64,000 bases of DNA. Origin: Alphaproteobacteria bacterium (lineage in GTDB: Bacteria; Pseudomonadota; Alphaproteobacteria; Ferrovibrionales; Ferrovibrionaceae). The stretch spans positions 1 through 64,000 of the forward strand of contig JAGXRD010000030.1 of assembly GCA_018336035.1 (NCBI GenBank). Direction: 5' to 3'. The translations under genes were made by a program, and so were the position numbers. Position 1 is the stretch's first letter, and the number at the start of each line of letters is the position of its first letter. Positions 1 to 7,599 of the stretch are shown piece after piece. The notes under the pieces were generated by a model. That model ran no database searches, had not been told where the DNA came from, and saw nothing but the letters and a program-made list of their open reading frames with translations.

Positions 1-1
1 C

Positions 2-772
2 ACTCCAGCGTTTTCGCAGAAGCTTTCCACGCTTTCATCTTCTGACCAACAGAAGGTATCGCAGCTATTAAGTACAATTACGTTGGCCAAAGATTCAGTA
101 AGTCTTGTAAAAAGCAGCGAGCATTTCTTTAGTCTCGATAAGCTTATAATGCTCCGACAGATAGATGTAATGATTGTCGGAAGTGTCGCTGAGAATGGTG
201 ATTTTTTACTATTAGATATTGTCGCACCTGGGAGTGTCGCATCATATGCGCCGCGTGATCCTCGTCGGGACAATCGTTTGAATCCGAACTTTAACGGTCA
301 GATCAATCCGAACTTCAATGGCCAGATTAATCCGAACTTTAACGGTCAGATCAATCCGAACTTCAATGGTCAGATCAATCCGAACTTCAATGGTCAGATC
401 AATCCGAACTTCAACGGTCAGATCAATCCGAACTTCAATAGTCAGATTAATCCAAAGTGGAACACTTCTCTGAATCCAAAATGGAATAGTTCTCTGAATC
501 CGAAGTGGAATGCCACTCTAAGTGGGCCGTTCATTTACAGCTTAAATCTGGAGCGTCGTGGGTTTGTGGTAAGGGCCAATGAGAATGTACTTCTGTTGTT
601 TGATATGGATTCCGAATTTTTGGGAATAGCAGTTCAAAACAACCAAGCCGGATATGTTGTTTTCGATGATAAAAACCAGTGGATTGCTCACTGGGTGCAT
701 GTCGATGACGGCGGGCATCCTTTATATTTGTCCTTTGATACAACTAATAAATGGACAGGGATCATTATCTGA
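2..772 (+). CDS. Octapeptide-repeat protein of unknown function (5' end off window or uncertain)
   Basis: I do not recognise this protein. The frame is open to the left edge. The first usable start is a TTG at 83 with no ribosome-binding site, so the gene probably begins outside the window; 2 is only the first in-frame codon. Numbered from the TTG, residues 67-146 are ten octapeptides in tandem: six NPNFNGQI, one NPNFNSQI, then NPKWNTSL, NPKWNSSL and NPKWNATL. A roughly 80-residue C-terminal part follows, with short beta-like hydrophobic runs and several Trp (QWIAHW). No signal peptide or membrane segment is seen in the visible part. Codon use is clearly AT-richer than in all genes from 855 onward, which suggests transfer. 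The periodic Asn-Pro-aromatic-Asn pattern suggests a solenoid or adhesive repeat, but this is inference. Confidence 0.6.
   Translation, partial: TPAFSQKLSTLSSSDQQKVSQLLSTITLAKDSVSLVKSSEHFFSLDKLIMLRQIDVMIVGSVAENGDFLLLDIVAPGSVASYAPRDPRRDNRLNPNFNGQINPNFNGQINPNFNGQINPNFNGQINPNFNGQINPNFNGQINPNFNSQINPKWNTSLNPKWNSSLNPKWNATLSGPFIYSLNLERRGFVVRANENVLLLFDMDSEFLGIAVQNNQAGYVVFDDKNQWIAHWVHVDDGGHPLYLSFDTTNKWTGIII
281..520 (+). repeat. Ten tandem 24-bp in-frame coding repeats
   Basis: Ten consecutive 24-base units run without spacers, each beginning AATCC. The first seven encode NPNFN-type octapeptides and differ mainly at third positions (ttt/ttc, aac/aat). The last three encode NPKWN-type units and are more diverged. 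This is a coding tandem array, not a CRISPR, because there are no spacers. Near-identical neighbouring units point to recent slippage or unequal recombination. Confidence 0.92.
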
Positions 773-790
773 ATTGTCTCCCGACAATTC
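771..790. terminator. Inverted repeat overlapping the stop of the repeat gene
   Basis: GAATTGTC at 771-778 and GACAATTC at 783-790 are perfect complements around TCCC. The hairpin begins inside the TGA stop (770-772). There is no T-run after it, so factor-independent termination is only possible. It sits close to the base-composition change at the start of the GC-rich section. Confidence 0.4.
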
Positions 791-854
791 CGCGCTGGAT
801 TTGGGTGAAATTGCGGCCTAGAAGCGGAATTCCGGTTTTCAGGAGCCTAGCCCC

Positions 855-1184
855 ATGCAGATGTCCAATATCCCCTTCGGCACCACCGACTGGTCGAAGA
901 TCGAGCCGACGCAGCACAAGGGCGAGACCGGCAGCGCCACCTGGCGCACGCAGACCTTCGGCGGCATTCGTGTGCGCCGCGTCGATTACACGCCGGGCTA
1001 TCTGGCCGACCACTGGTGTGTGAAGGGTCACATCCTTTTCGTCCTCGAGGGTGAACTGATCACCGAACTGGAAGATGGTCGCGAGTTCGTCATGACCGCC
1101 GGGCAGTCGTATCAGGTGGCGGACAATGCCGAGCCGCATCGCTCGCGCACATCTACCGGCGCCAGGCTGTTCATTGTTGACTGA
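855..1184 (+). CDS. Small cupin-fold protein
   Basis: This 109-residue single-domain protein has the double-stranded beta-barrel pattern of small cupins: TPGYLADHWCVKGH, then ILFVLEGELITEL, a turn with DGREFVMTAGQSYQV, and a final His in AEPHRS. The DHWC motif resembles the small cupins named after a DHCW motif, whose function is not established. It may bind a metal through the His residues of ADHWCVKGH, but the usual HxH pair is not obvious. The start at 855 follows an AGGAG about 10 bases upstream; a second ATG lies two codons in. It is transcribed ahead of the MFS gene on the same strand. Confidence 0.8.
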   Translation: MQMSNIPFGTTDWSKIEPTQHKGETGSATWRTQTFGGIRVRRVDYTPGYLADHWCVKGHILFVLEGELITELEDGREFVMTAGQSYQVADNAEPHRSRTSTGARLFIVD

Positions 1185-1240
1185 AGCTGTTCTCGACTAG
1201 ACTGCGTCTACAAAAAACTCGCTACCCCGGAGGAAACCAT

Positions 1241-2476
1241 ATGGCGCCGGCCTTCGCTGAAAGCCATGCCGAATCGCCCTATGCCTGGCTGCGTCTGGTC
1301 ACCGCGATCCTGATCGGCACCATCGGCGGTGTCGGCATGTGGTCGCCGGTGGTGGTGGTGCCGGCGGTGCAGGCCGATTTCGGCATTACGCGCGCCGAGG
1401 CCGCTTTGCCCTATACATTGACCATGATCGGTTTCGTCTTCGGCAGCATCATCGCGGGCCGCATGGCCGACAAGCGCGGCATTATTTTTCCGGTCGTGCT
1501 GGCCACCGTCACCATGTCGGCCGGCTATGTGCTGGCCGGGCAGGCGCCGAGTTTCTGGGTCTTTGCCGCGATCTGCGGCCTGATGGGCTTCATGGGCAGC
1601 GCGGCCTTCTTCGCGCCGCTGCTGGCCGATACCTCGATGTGGTTCGACCGCCGGCGTGGCCTGGCGATTTCGCTGTGTGCCGCCGGCAATTATGTCGCCG
1701 GCACGATCTGGCCGCCGGTGCTGGAGCATTTCATTTCCACCGATGGCTGGCGCGCCACGCATGTCTATGTCGGCGTTTTCTGCCTCGTCACGCTGCTGCC
1801 GCTCAGCCTGGTGTTGCGCCGCAAGCCGCCCGTGCAGGCGGTGCCGGCCGCCACCGCGCAGTCGGGCCAGGCGCGTCCGCTCGGCCTGCATCCCAATGTG
1901 TTGCAGGGCGCCATTCTGGTGATGGGGCTGGGCTGCTGCGTCGCCATGTCGATGCCGCAGGTGCATATCGTGGCCTATTGCGTCGATCTGGGCTACGGCC
2001 CGGCGCGCGGCGCCGAGATGCTGTCGCTGATGCTCGGCTTCGGCATCATCAGCCGACTGGCCTCGGGCTACATTCTCGACAAGATCGGCGGGCTGAAAAC
2101 GCTGCTTCTGGGGTCCACTCTGCAGATGCTGGCGCTCGCGCTGTATCTGCCCTTCGACGGGCTGATGTCGCTGTATGTGATCTCGGCCGTCTTCGGCCTG
2201 GTGCAGGGTGGCATCGTGCCCAGCTATGCCTTCATCATCCGCGAACTGTTTCCGGCCGCACAGGCCGGGTTGCGCGTCAGTCTGGCGATTTCCGCCACGC
2301 TGGCCGGCATGGCGCTGGGCGGCTGGATGTCAGGCAAGATCTACGATTTCACCGGCTCGTATCAGGCGGCGTTGCTGAACGGTATCGCGTTCAACATGAT
2401 GAATATCCTGATCGCCACCTGGCTGCTGTATCGCCTGACAGGCAGCCGCCGCCGTATCGCGGCAGCTGCGGCCTAG
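1241..2476 (+). CDS. MFS transporter
   Basis: This 411-residue polytopic protein has about twelve hydrophobic segments and the layout of the major facilitator superfamily. It shows the loop 2-3 motif GRMADKRG near residue 87 and a central hydrophilic loop after RRKPPVQ. The N-terminal pattern WSPVVVVPAVQADFGI resembles MFS members that carry monocarboxylates or organic acids, but the substrate cannot be read from sequence. A strong GGAGGAA precedes the ATG. A short inverted repeat, TAGAC-TGC-GTCTA at 1198-1210, lies just upstream and could be an operator. The gene converges with the Na/Pi gene, with one base between the stop codons. Confidence 0.85.
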   Translation: MAPAFAESHAESPYAWLRLVTAILIGTIGGVGMWSPVVVVPAVQADFGITRAEAALPYTLTMIGFVFGSIIAGRMADKRGIIFPVVLATVTMSAGYVLAGQAPSFWVFAAICGLMGFMGSAAFFAPLLADTSMWFDRRRGLAISLCAAGNYVAGTIWPPVLEHFISTDGWRATHVYVGVFCLVTLLPLSLVLRRKPPVQAVPAATAQSGQARPLGLHPNVLQGAILVMGLGCCVAMSMPQVHIVAYCVDLGYGPARGAEMLSLMLGFGIISRLASGYILDKIGGLKTLLLGSTLQMLALALYLPFDGLMSLYVISAVFGLVQGGIVPSYAFIIRELFPAAQAGLRVSLAISATLAGMALGGWMSGKIYDFTGSYQAALLNGIAFNMMNILIATWLLYRLTGSRRRIAAAAA

Positions 2477-2477
2477 G

Positions 2478-4205
2478 TCACGCCATCCTGGCGCGGCCGT
2501 TACGGGCCGCTTCGGCATCCTTCTCCGAGCTGCGATCCAGCCGCTTGTCGGCGCGCAGCCGCGTCGCGGTCAGTTCACCGGTCTGTTCCAGGATCGGATA
2601 GGCCACCGCGGTCAGGTGGCTGTTGATGCGCTTCAGGTCGCGGATCAGGTCGAGATGGATCGCGCTGGTCTCGATGCTTTCGGCGCGGCCGGCGCGGATG
2701 CGTTCATAGTGGTTTTCGGCGGCGCGCTGTTCGGCCAGGCGCAGATCGGCTTTTTCCTGCAGCAACTGGCGTGCCATCTTCACGTCGCCCGACATGAACA
2801 GATTGCAGGCCATCTGCAGGTTGGCGGCGACCCGATGATGGAAGTCGGTCAGTTCGGCCAGGCCTTCCTTCGAGAAGGTCAGCTTGTTCTTGATCTTCTT
2901 CTGCGCCAGTTCCATCAGGTTCTTGTCGATGATGTCGCCGATATGCTCCAGATTCGTGGTGAAGGTCAGCACATCGACATAACGGCGGCTGTCATTTTCA
3001 TCGAGGCCCTGTTTGGAAAGCTCGGTCAGGTACAGCTTGATCGCTTCATACAACCGGTCGACCTGGTCGTCGGCCTGCTCCACCGCCTTGGCCAGTTTGC
3101 CGTCGTCGCGGGTGAACACCGTCATGGTGTCATCCAGCATGCGGGCAACTGCATCGCTCAGACGCAGGGTCTCGCGCGCCGCCGCCGCCAGCGCCACGCT
3201 GGGCGTCTCCAGCGCGGAGGCATCGAGATAGCGCGGCGCGAAGTTCGCCTCATCCTTCACATCGGGCAGGAAGCGGCGCGTCAGCCTGTCGACCGGTCCC
3301 AGCAACGGCAGGAACAGCAGCGCCAGGGCGATGTTGAAGGCGGTGTGCATGTCGATGGCCTGCCGCGCCGGCGAGGTGCCGAGTTGCGCCATCCAGTCGG
3401 GCAGCCATGACAGCAGCGGCAGCATCAGCGCCACGCCGACGGCGCGCATCATCAGGTTGCCCAGCGGCGCGCGACGCGCGGCCGGCACTTGGCCGGCAGT
3501 CGCCATGAACGGCGCCATCGCACCGCCGAGATTGGCGCCCAGCACCAGCGCGAAGACCAGTGTGGTGTCGATGGTGCCGGCGGCGGCCAGACCGGTGAAC
3601 AGCAGGATCATCGCCAGGCTGGAATGCGCGGCCCAGGTCAGCAGCGCCGCGAGCAGCACGGCGATCAGCGGCTCGTGATCCAGCGGCCGCAGCACGATGG
3701 CCAGCGCCGGTGAATCCCGCAGCGGCGCTGAGGCGGCGACGATCAGTTTCAGCGCCAGCAGCGTGAGACCCAGACCGATGCCGAGACGGCCGAGATGGCG
3801 CCGCAGGCTGTTCTCGCCGGAGCTGAACAGGCCGACACCCAGGATCAGGCAGAGCGGCGCCAGCCAGCTGAGATCGAGCGACAGGATCTGTGCCGCGACT
3901 GTCGTGCCGACATCGGCGCCCAGCATCACGCCCAGCGCGACGGTACCGGTGATCAGGCCGCGGCCGGCGAAGGAGGAGATGATCAGGGCGGTGGCCGTGC
4001 TGGATTGCAGCAGCGCGGTAATGCCGAGGCCGGCGATGAAGCCGGAAAAGCGCTGGCGCAGCGCGCGGCCGAGATAGCGGCGCAGCTGGGCGCCGAAGGC
4101 GCGCGTCATGCCGGTTCGCACCATGCGCACGCCCCAGAGCAGAAGGGCGACGCCGGCCATCAGGTGAAGCAGAAGTTCGGTCGCGCCTGCGGATGCGGTG
4201 ATCAT
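2478..4205 (-). CDS. Na/Pi cotransporter family protein with PhoU-like C-terminal domain
   Basis: The 575-residue protein has two inverted Na/Pi-cotransporter repeats in about residues 1-320. The signature QSSTATALIISSFAG lies near residue 66, and a second, weaker one (AHSSLAMILLF) follows near residue 195. From about residue 350 to 540 there is a helical PhoU-like domain with EQADDQVDRLYEAIK-type heptads. Family members take up phosphate with sodium, or export it in the YjbB type, and the PhoU domain is thought to modulate this. A three-unit PHO-box-like motif lies 133 bases upstream at 4338-4366, which fits control by PhoB. The ATG at 4205 is preceded by a G-rich stretch rather than a classic SD. 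Confidence 0.88.
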   Translation of the reverse strand: MITASAGATELLLHLMAGVALLLWGVRMVRTGMTRAFGAQLRRYLGRALRQRFSGFIAGLGITALLQSSTATALIISSFAGRGLITGTVALGVMLGADVGTTVAAQILSLDLSWLAPLCLILGVGLFSSGENSLRRHLGRLGIGLGLTLLALKLIVAASAPLRDSPALAIVLRPLDHEPLIAVLLAALLTWAAHSSLAMILLFTGLAAAGTIDTTLVFALVLGANLGGAMAPFMATAGQVPAARRAPLGNLMMRAVGVALMLPLLSWLPDWMAQLGTSPARQAIDMHTAFNIALALLFLPLLGPVDRLTRRFLPDVKDEANFAPRYLDASALETPSVALAAAARETLRLSDAVARMLDDTMTVFTRDDGKLAKAVEQADDQVDRLYEAIKLYLTELSKQGLDENDSRRYVDVLTFTTNLEHIGDIIDKNLMELAQKKIKNKLTFSKEGLAELTDFHHRVAANLQMACNLFMSGDVKMARQLLQEKADLRLAEQRAAENHYERIRAGRAESIETSAIHLDLIRDLKRINSHLTAVAYPILEQTGELTATRLRADKRLDRSSEKDAEAARNGRARMA

Positions 4206-4580
4206 GCGGCCCCCCGGTCATGGCGCGCCAGCTTGCAGGTGGCGGGGGGCGCGAAAGCGTCCAATGAGCCGTCGGGGTCGGGGTCTGGATCTCGGAAAAC
4301 AGCCATTTATTCAAAACCTTCGAGGCAAAAGCGGATTATTACAGTTTCATTACACCTATATGACATAAAGCCCAAGCCCTTAAATGCCGCTCAGGGGTTT
4401 TTCAGAAATGACTCACTATCTGAACAGCCTGCCATAACGCTGCACAGCGCGTGCTCTTCAGAATGAACGTTTTTTGGGGGAATATGTTCGAAGTGAAACC
4501 AACTCCGGTTCGCGGAAAGGTCGCGAGGACTAGTCTCCAAACAGAATTGACCGGAAGTATTAAGACCCAATCGGACAACG
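4206..4580. other. Intergenic region, no gene seen
   Basis: This stretch between the Na/Pi gene start and the nirK terminator is AT-richer than its neighbours. Apart from the PHO-box-like motif at 4338-4366 I found no credible reading frame, tRNA or riboswitch. It should contain the Na/Pi promoter. Confidence 0.5.
4338..4366 (-). promoter_or_regulatory. Candidate PHO box (three 11-bp-spaced units)
   Basis: Read on the minus strand, towards the Na/Pi gene, there are three 7-mers each separated by four bases: ATGTCAT, GTGTAAT and CTGTAAT. This is the spacing and close to the sequence of PhoB sites (CTGTCAT-N4-CTGTCAT). It lies 133 bases before the start codon. Function is inferred from pattern and position. 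Confidence 0.6.
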
Positions 4581-4612
4581 CAAAACCCGGCCGCGGGATG
4601 GACGCGGCCGGG
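4581..4612 (-). terminator. Rho-independent terminator of nirK
   Basis: CCCGGCCGCG (4586-4595) pairs perfectly with CGCGGCCGGG (4603-4612) around a 7-base loop. In the nirK direction the stem is followed by TTTTG. It starts 16 bases after the nirK stop. Confidence 0.85.
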
Positions 4613-4628
4613 TGCTAAGTTATGCCGG

Positions 4629-5702
4629 TCAGTTGAGCGGCAGTGCGCTGGTCTTCTGGGGAAGGCCTTCGGTGAAGACCTTCGGATTCTCCGGTCCGGT
4701 GACGTTCAGGAAGCCGGCCAGCCCGCGGTTGACCCGCGACAGGGCATGGTCGACCAGGACATAGGTTCCCGGGACTTCCAGTTTGAAATCCGCGAACATC
4801 GCGCCGCCAGGCGGCACCGTGACGGTCTGCACGTCCTTCACCGTTCCGCTGGTCACCGATCCCATCGGGTAGATCTTGTCGAAAATCTCGCCGATGACAT
4901 GGAAAGACGAGGTGAAGTTCGGACCGCCCACACCGAAGAAGATGCGGACCGTCTCGCCGGTCTTTGCCCGTAGCGCGTTGCCGTTGGTAAGTGCGCCCAC
5001 CGCGCCGTTGAAGACAAAGTATTCCGGCCGCTCGTTCATCAGCTTGTCATGGCTGTGGTTGAGTTCCCCCTTGGTGCCGAACGGCTCCTCGGTGTAGATC
5101 TCGCCCTGCATGACGTAGAACTCGCGGTCCACCTTGGGCAGCCCCTCTTCGGGCTCGACCAGGATCATGCCATACATGCCGCTGGCGATGTGATGGGCGA
5201 CTACGGGCGTCGCGCAGTGATATACGTACAGACCCGGGTTCAGTGCCTTGAAGGTGAAACCTTTGGTTTCGCCTGGCGCTGCTTCCGTCGCCATGCCGCC
5301 GCCGCCCGGCCCGGTCACCGCGTGGAAGTCGACATTGTGCATCATGGCGCTATCGTCGGCGTTCTTCATCGTCACTTCCACGGTGTCGCCGACGCGCACG
5401 CGCACGAAGGGACCTGGCACTTTGCCGTTGAAGGTCCAGTAGTGATAAGTGGTACCGTCGTCCAGCTTGCCGGTAACCTCGATGGTTTCAAGATTCACCT
5501 TGACCCGCTGAGGCCCGCGCCTGACGAGCGGCTTTGGCAGATCGGTCGGGCTGCGGACGATCGTATTCTCACCCGCGACACCTGCCGGCGCACCATGACC
5601 GTGCTTGGAATTGTCAGCCATTGCGGGCAGGCTCAGACCGAGGGCCACTGCGAGGGCAAGTCCGCTTGCCGTCGCCGTTAAAGTTTTCAGCATACCGCGC
5701 AT
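4629..5702 (-). CDS. nirK: Copper-containing nitrite reductase
   Basis: This periplasmic enzyme reduces nitrite to nitric oxide. The chosen start at 5702 follows AAAGGAG and gives 357 residues with a Sec signal peptide ending near PAMA-D30; a longer frame to 5771 lacks an RBS and would bury the signal. Two cupredoxin domains are present. Ligands are visible: type-1 copper H122, C163, H171 and M176 in HCATPVVAHHIASGM, and type-2 copper H127 and H162 plus the C-terminal His of VDHALSR. The catalytic Asp is D125 in HNVDFH, and the catalytic-His region is SSFHVIGE. The linker is of the shorter, class II-like type. An NnrR-type box at 5762-5777 and a terminator at 4581-4612 frame the gene. Pseudoazurin nearby is a likely electron donor. 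Confidence 0.95.
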   Translation of the reverse strand: MRGMLKTLTATASGLALAVALGLSLPAMADNSKHGHGAPAGVAGENTIVRSPTDLPKPLVRRGPQRVKVNLETIEVTGKLDDGTTYHYWTFNGKVPGPFVRVRVGDTVEVTMKNADDSAMMHNVDFHAVTGPGGGGMATEAAPGETKGFTFKALNPGLYVYHCATPVVAHHIASGMYGMILVEPEEGLPKVDREFYVMQGEIYTEEPFGTKGELNHSHDKLMNERPEYFVFNGAVGALTNGNALRAKTGETVRIFFGVGGPNFTSSFHVIGEIFDKIYPMGSVTSGTVKDVQTVTVPPGGAMFADFKLEVPGTYVLVDHALSRVNRGLAGFLNVTGPENPKVFTEGLPQKTSALPLN

Positions 5703-5761
5703 GATGGTCTCCTTTCGCGCCTTGGTATGACTGCAATCTAGTGATGCAAAGCGGCCTGCTC

Positions 5762-5777
5762 TTTGTGCCATCGCAAA
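5762..5777. promoter_or_regulatory. NnrR/FNR-type box between nirK and nnrS
   Basis: TTTG-N7-GCAAA, containing TTG-N8-CAA. Its centre is about 67 bases upstream of the nirK ATG and 93 bases upstream of nnrS, so it could serve either or both divergent genes. The same 16-base architecture recurs at 7490-7505 and 8403-8418. Confidence 0.65.
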
Positions 5778-5862
5778 CCCGGCAGCAGTTTTCCGCCAGA
5801 GCTGCGACAGAAGCGCGCAGCCAGGGATTGCCGCATCCTCTTCGCTGGGCTAGGGACCAAGT

Positions 5863-6933
5863 ATGAAGCTCCTCTTCAGCACGCATCGGCTGTTCTTTGC
5901 GGCAGCGATGGTTCAGGCAGCGCTGAGCGTCGCGATCTGGATGTTCATGCCGCCCGCGAGTGCGGATGCGATCACCTGGCATGCCCATGAGTTGATCTTC
6001 GGCTACGCCATGGCCGTCATTGCCGGCTTCCTTTTCACGAAAATTCGGCCCTCTGCAGCGCTTCTGGTCTTTACGCTATGGGCGGCGGCGCGGCTGACAT
6101 GGCTGTTCCTCCCGGATGCGCAGATTGCGGCCGCGATACTCAGTGTTGCGGCGACGGCAGCCATTGCGGGGATATCCGCAAGTGGGTTTCTGCAGGGCGT
6201 GAAGCGGGCGCAGAATCTTGTTTTTCCTGTCCTGCTGGCAGTGACGGCCGGTTGCGATATTCTCTCGCAGCTGCACGTCTTTGGCATCGACGGTACCGTC
6301 GCCAGGCCGGCGATACTGGCTGCCGTTTATGCCTTAACAGCACTCATCGTCGTGATGGGTGGGCGCATCACTGGTGCCGCCTTATCGGGCCTGCACCAGC
6401 GGACCGGTGGTAAGCGCATCGCGCCGCGTCTCGGCCTTGAACGCGTCCTGCCGGTTCTGTTGGGCGGAGCAGCTCTGGCCATGGCGCTGGACGCACCCCC
6501 GGTGCTGCTGGCGATCTGCGCGCTACCGGCTGCGGCCGCTATCCTCCTGCGTCTCGTCGATTGGCTGCCGGTCTTGCGCAGCGCCGGGCCAGACCTGATG
6601 GCGCTGACTGCGGCGCAGGCGTTCATCGCCGCAGGACTGGGAGGCATTGGGCTGCGAGTGCTAGATCCATCCTGGAATCCGGCGGCGCCGCTACACCTGC
6701 TGACGATCGGCGGTATTGGAATAACGACCGTGACAATGATGCTGAGGACGACCGCACAACGCGAACGCCGGCCGTTGGCAGCCACAACGACAGGTATTGC
6801 CGCGATCATGCTGGCTCTGGCTGCAATTCTGCGGACGGGAGGAGGGGTATTCGGTGAACTTGGCTGTGCCGGTGCGGCGGTTGCCTGGTGTCTCGCCATG
6901 CTCTGCTGTGCCGTGAGGCTGCTGTGGCGCTGA
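5863..6933 (+). CDS. nnrS: NnrS family heme/copper membrane protein
   Basis: NnrS proteins are polytopic haem- and copper-containing inner-membrane proteins that relieve nitric-oxide stress. The 356-residue product has about ten to twelve hydrophobic segments. It has the family hallmark WHAHELIFGYAMAVIAGFL near residue 39, with paired His residues, and a later TIGGIGITTVTMMLRTTAQRER motif. It is divergent from nirK across a shared NnrR-type box and converges on pseudoazurin, with a GC hairpin between the two stop codons. The location inside a nitrite-reduction cluster supports the call. Confidence 0.9.
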   Translation: MKLLFSTHRLFFAAAMVQAALSVAIWMFMPPASADAITWHAHELIFGYAMAVIAGFLFTKIRPSAALLVFTLWAAARLTWLFLPDAQIAAAILSVAATAAIAGISASGFLQGVKRAQNLVFPVLLAVTAGCDILSQLHVFGIDGTVARPAILAAVYALTALIVVMGGRITGAALSGLHQRTGGKRIAPRLGLERVLPVLLGGAALAMALDAPPVLLAICALPAAAAILLRLVDWLPVLRSAGPDLMALTAAQAFIAAGLGGIGLRVLDPSWNPAAPLHLLTIGGIGITTVTMMLRTTAQRERRPLAATTTGIAAIMLALAAILRTGGGVFGELGCAGAAVAWCLAMLCCAVRLLWR

Positions 6934-6934
6934 A

Positions 6935-6957
6935 CGCCGCCGGGACCACCGGCGGCG
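6935..6957. terminator. GC hairpin between converging nnrS and pseudoazurin genes
   Basis: CGCCGCCGG (6935-6943) and CCGGCGGCG (6949-6957) form a perfect 9-bp stem with a 5-base loop. It sits directly between two convergent stop codons. There is no T-run on either side, so it may end transcription weakly or only protect 3' ends. Confidence 0.55.
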
Positions 6958-6970
6958 CGCGATCCGGAAG

Positions 6971-7417
6971 TCATTTACTGGCTAATGTTGCTGCGTCGAA
7001 CATTTCGGCGAAAACCTTTTTCGCTTTGCCGGGATGGGTCACGGCACGGGCCTCATTTTCATTCCCGGGCTTGCCGACGACGACCATGCCAACCATGCCC
7101 ATGCCGTAATGGGGTTTGCATTTGAAGCCGTAGATGCCGGGTTTGTCGAACGTGATGGTGACAGCTTCGTTCAGCTTGCCCACCACGGGCGTAGCGCCTG
7201 CCGGAAACATGCCATCAATCGATTCGACGTTATGCCCTTTATTCGTCGGCAGGAAGGTGACTTTGTCGCCGGGCGAGATATTGATCAGCGCCGGCTCGAA
7301 CACCATGATGCCCTTTTGGCCCTTGTCGAGCATCTTCACCTCGATGTCGGTGGCCAATGCCGGGCCGGCCAATACAAGGGCTGACACTGCCAGTCCCAGA
7401 AATAAACTTGTTCGCAT
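6971..7417 (-). CDS. Pseudoazurin
   Basis: Pseudoazurin is a periplasmic blue-copper protein that passes electrons to NirK-type nitrite reductases. The start at 7417 follows GTGGAG and gives 148 residues with a signal peptide cleaved near ALA-T24; the longer frame to 7531 runs through the regulatory region and is rejected. Type-1 copper ligands are H62 (KGHNVES), C100, H103 and M108 (FKCKPHYGMGM), with the exact pseudoazurin spacing. The box at 7490-7505 lies about 80 bases upstream and is shared with the divergent regulator gene. Confidence 0.93.
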   Translation of the reverse strand: MRTSLFLGLAVSALVLAGPALATDIEVKMLDKGQKGIMVFEPALINISPGDKVTFLPTNKGHNVESIDGMFPAGATPVVGKLNEAVTITFDKPGIYGFKCKPHYGMGMVGMVVVGKPGNENEARAVTHPGKAKKVFAEMFDAATLASK

Positions 7418-7489
7418 CTCATGACTCCACTGAAAGGGTACGGGCTCCTTGGGCCCGCACCTGATATAGCGGTCTTCCGTCCGGCGGTG

Positions 7490-7505
7490 TTTGCGCCAGG
7501 GCAAA
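7490..7505. promoter_or_regulatory. NnrR/FNR-type box between pseudoazurin and nnrR-like genes
   Basis: TTTG-N7-GCAAA, second copy of the motif. It lies about 80 bases before the pseudoazurin ATG and 102 bases before the regulator ATG, suggesting control of pseudoazurin and possible autoregulation. Confidence 0.65.
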
Positions 7506-7599
7506 CAGCTTGCAGAACCGGCTGAAGGCACCGGGACGGCTTCTCTGGAAAAACCGTGTCGGCGCTGCTACTTTGTGCTGTGCAGAAGGTGAGCGATTG

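Noticed and set aside
281-520. CRISPR array
   Set aside because: The 24-base units are contiguous, in frame and without spacers, so this is a coding tandem repeat.
1339-2601. 420-residue plus-strand frame inside the MFS gene
   Set aside because: It is an out-of-frame shadow with Arg/Gly/Ala-rich sequence and no membrane segments, and the MFS frame has an RBS and proper topology.
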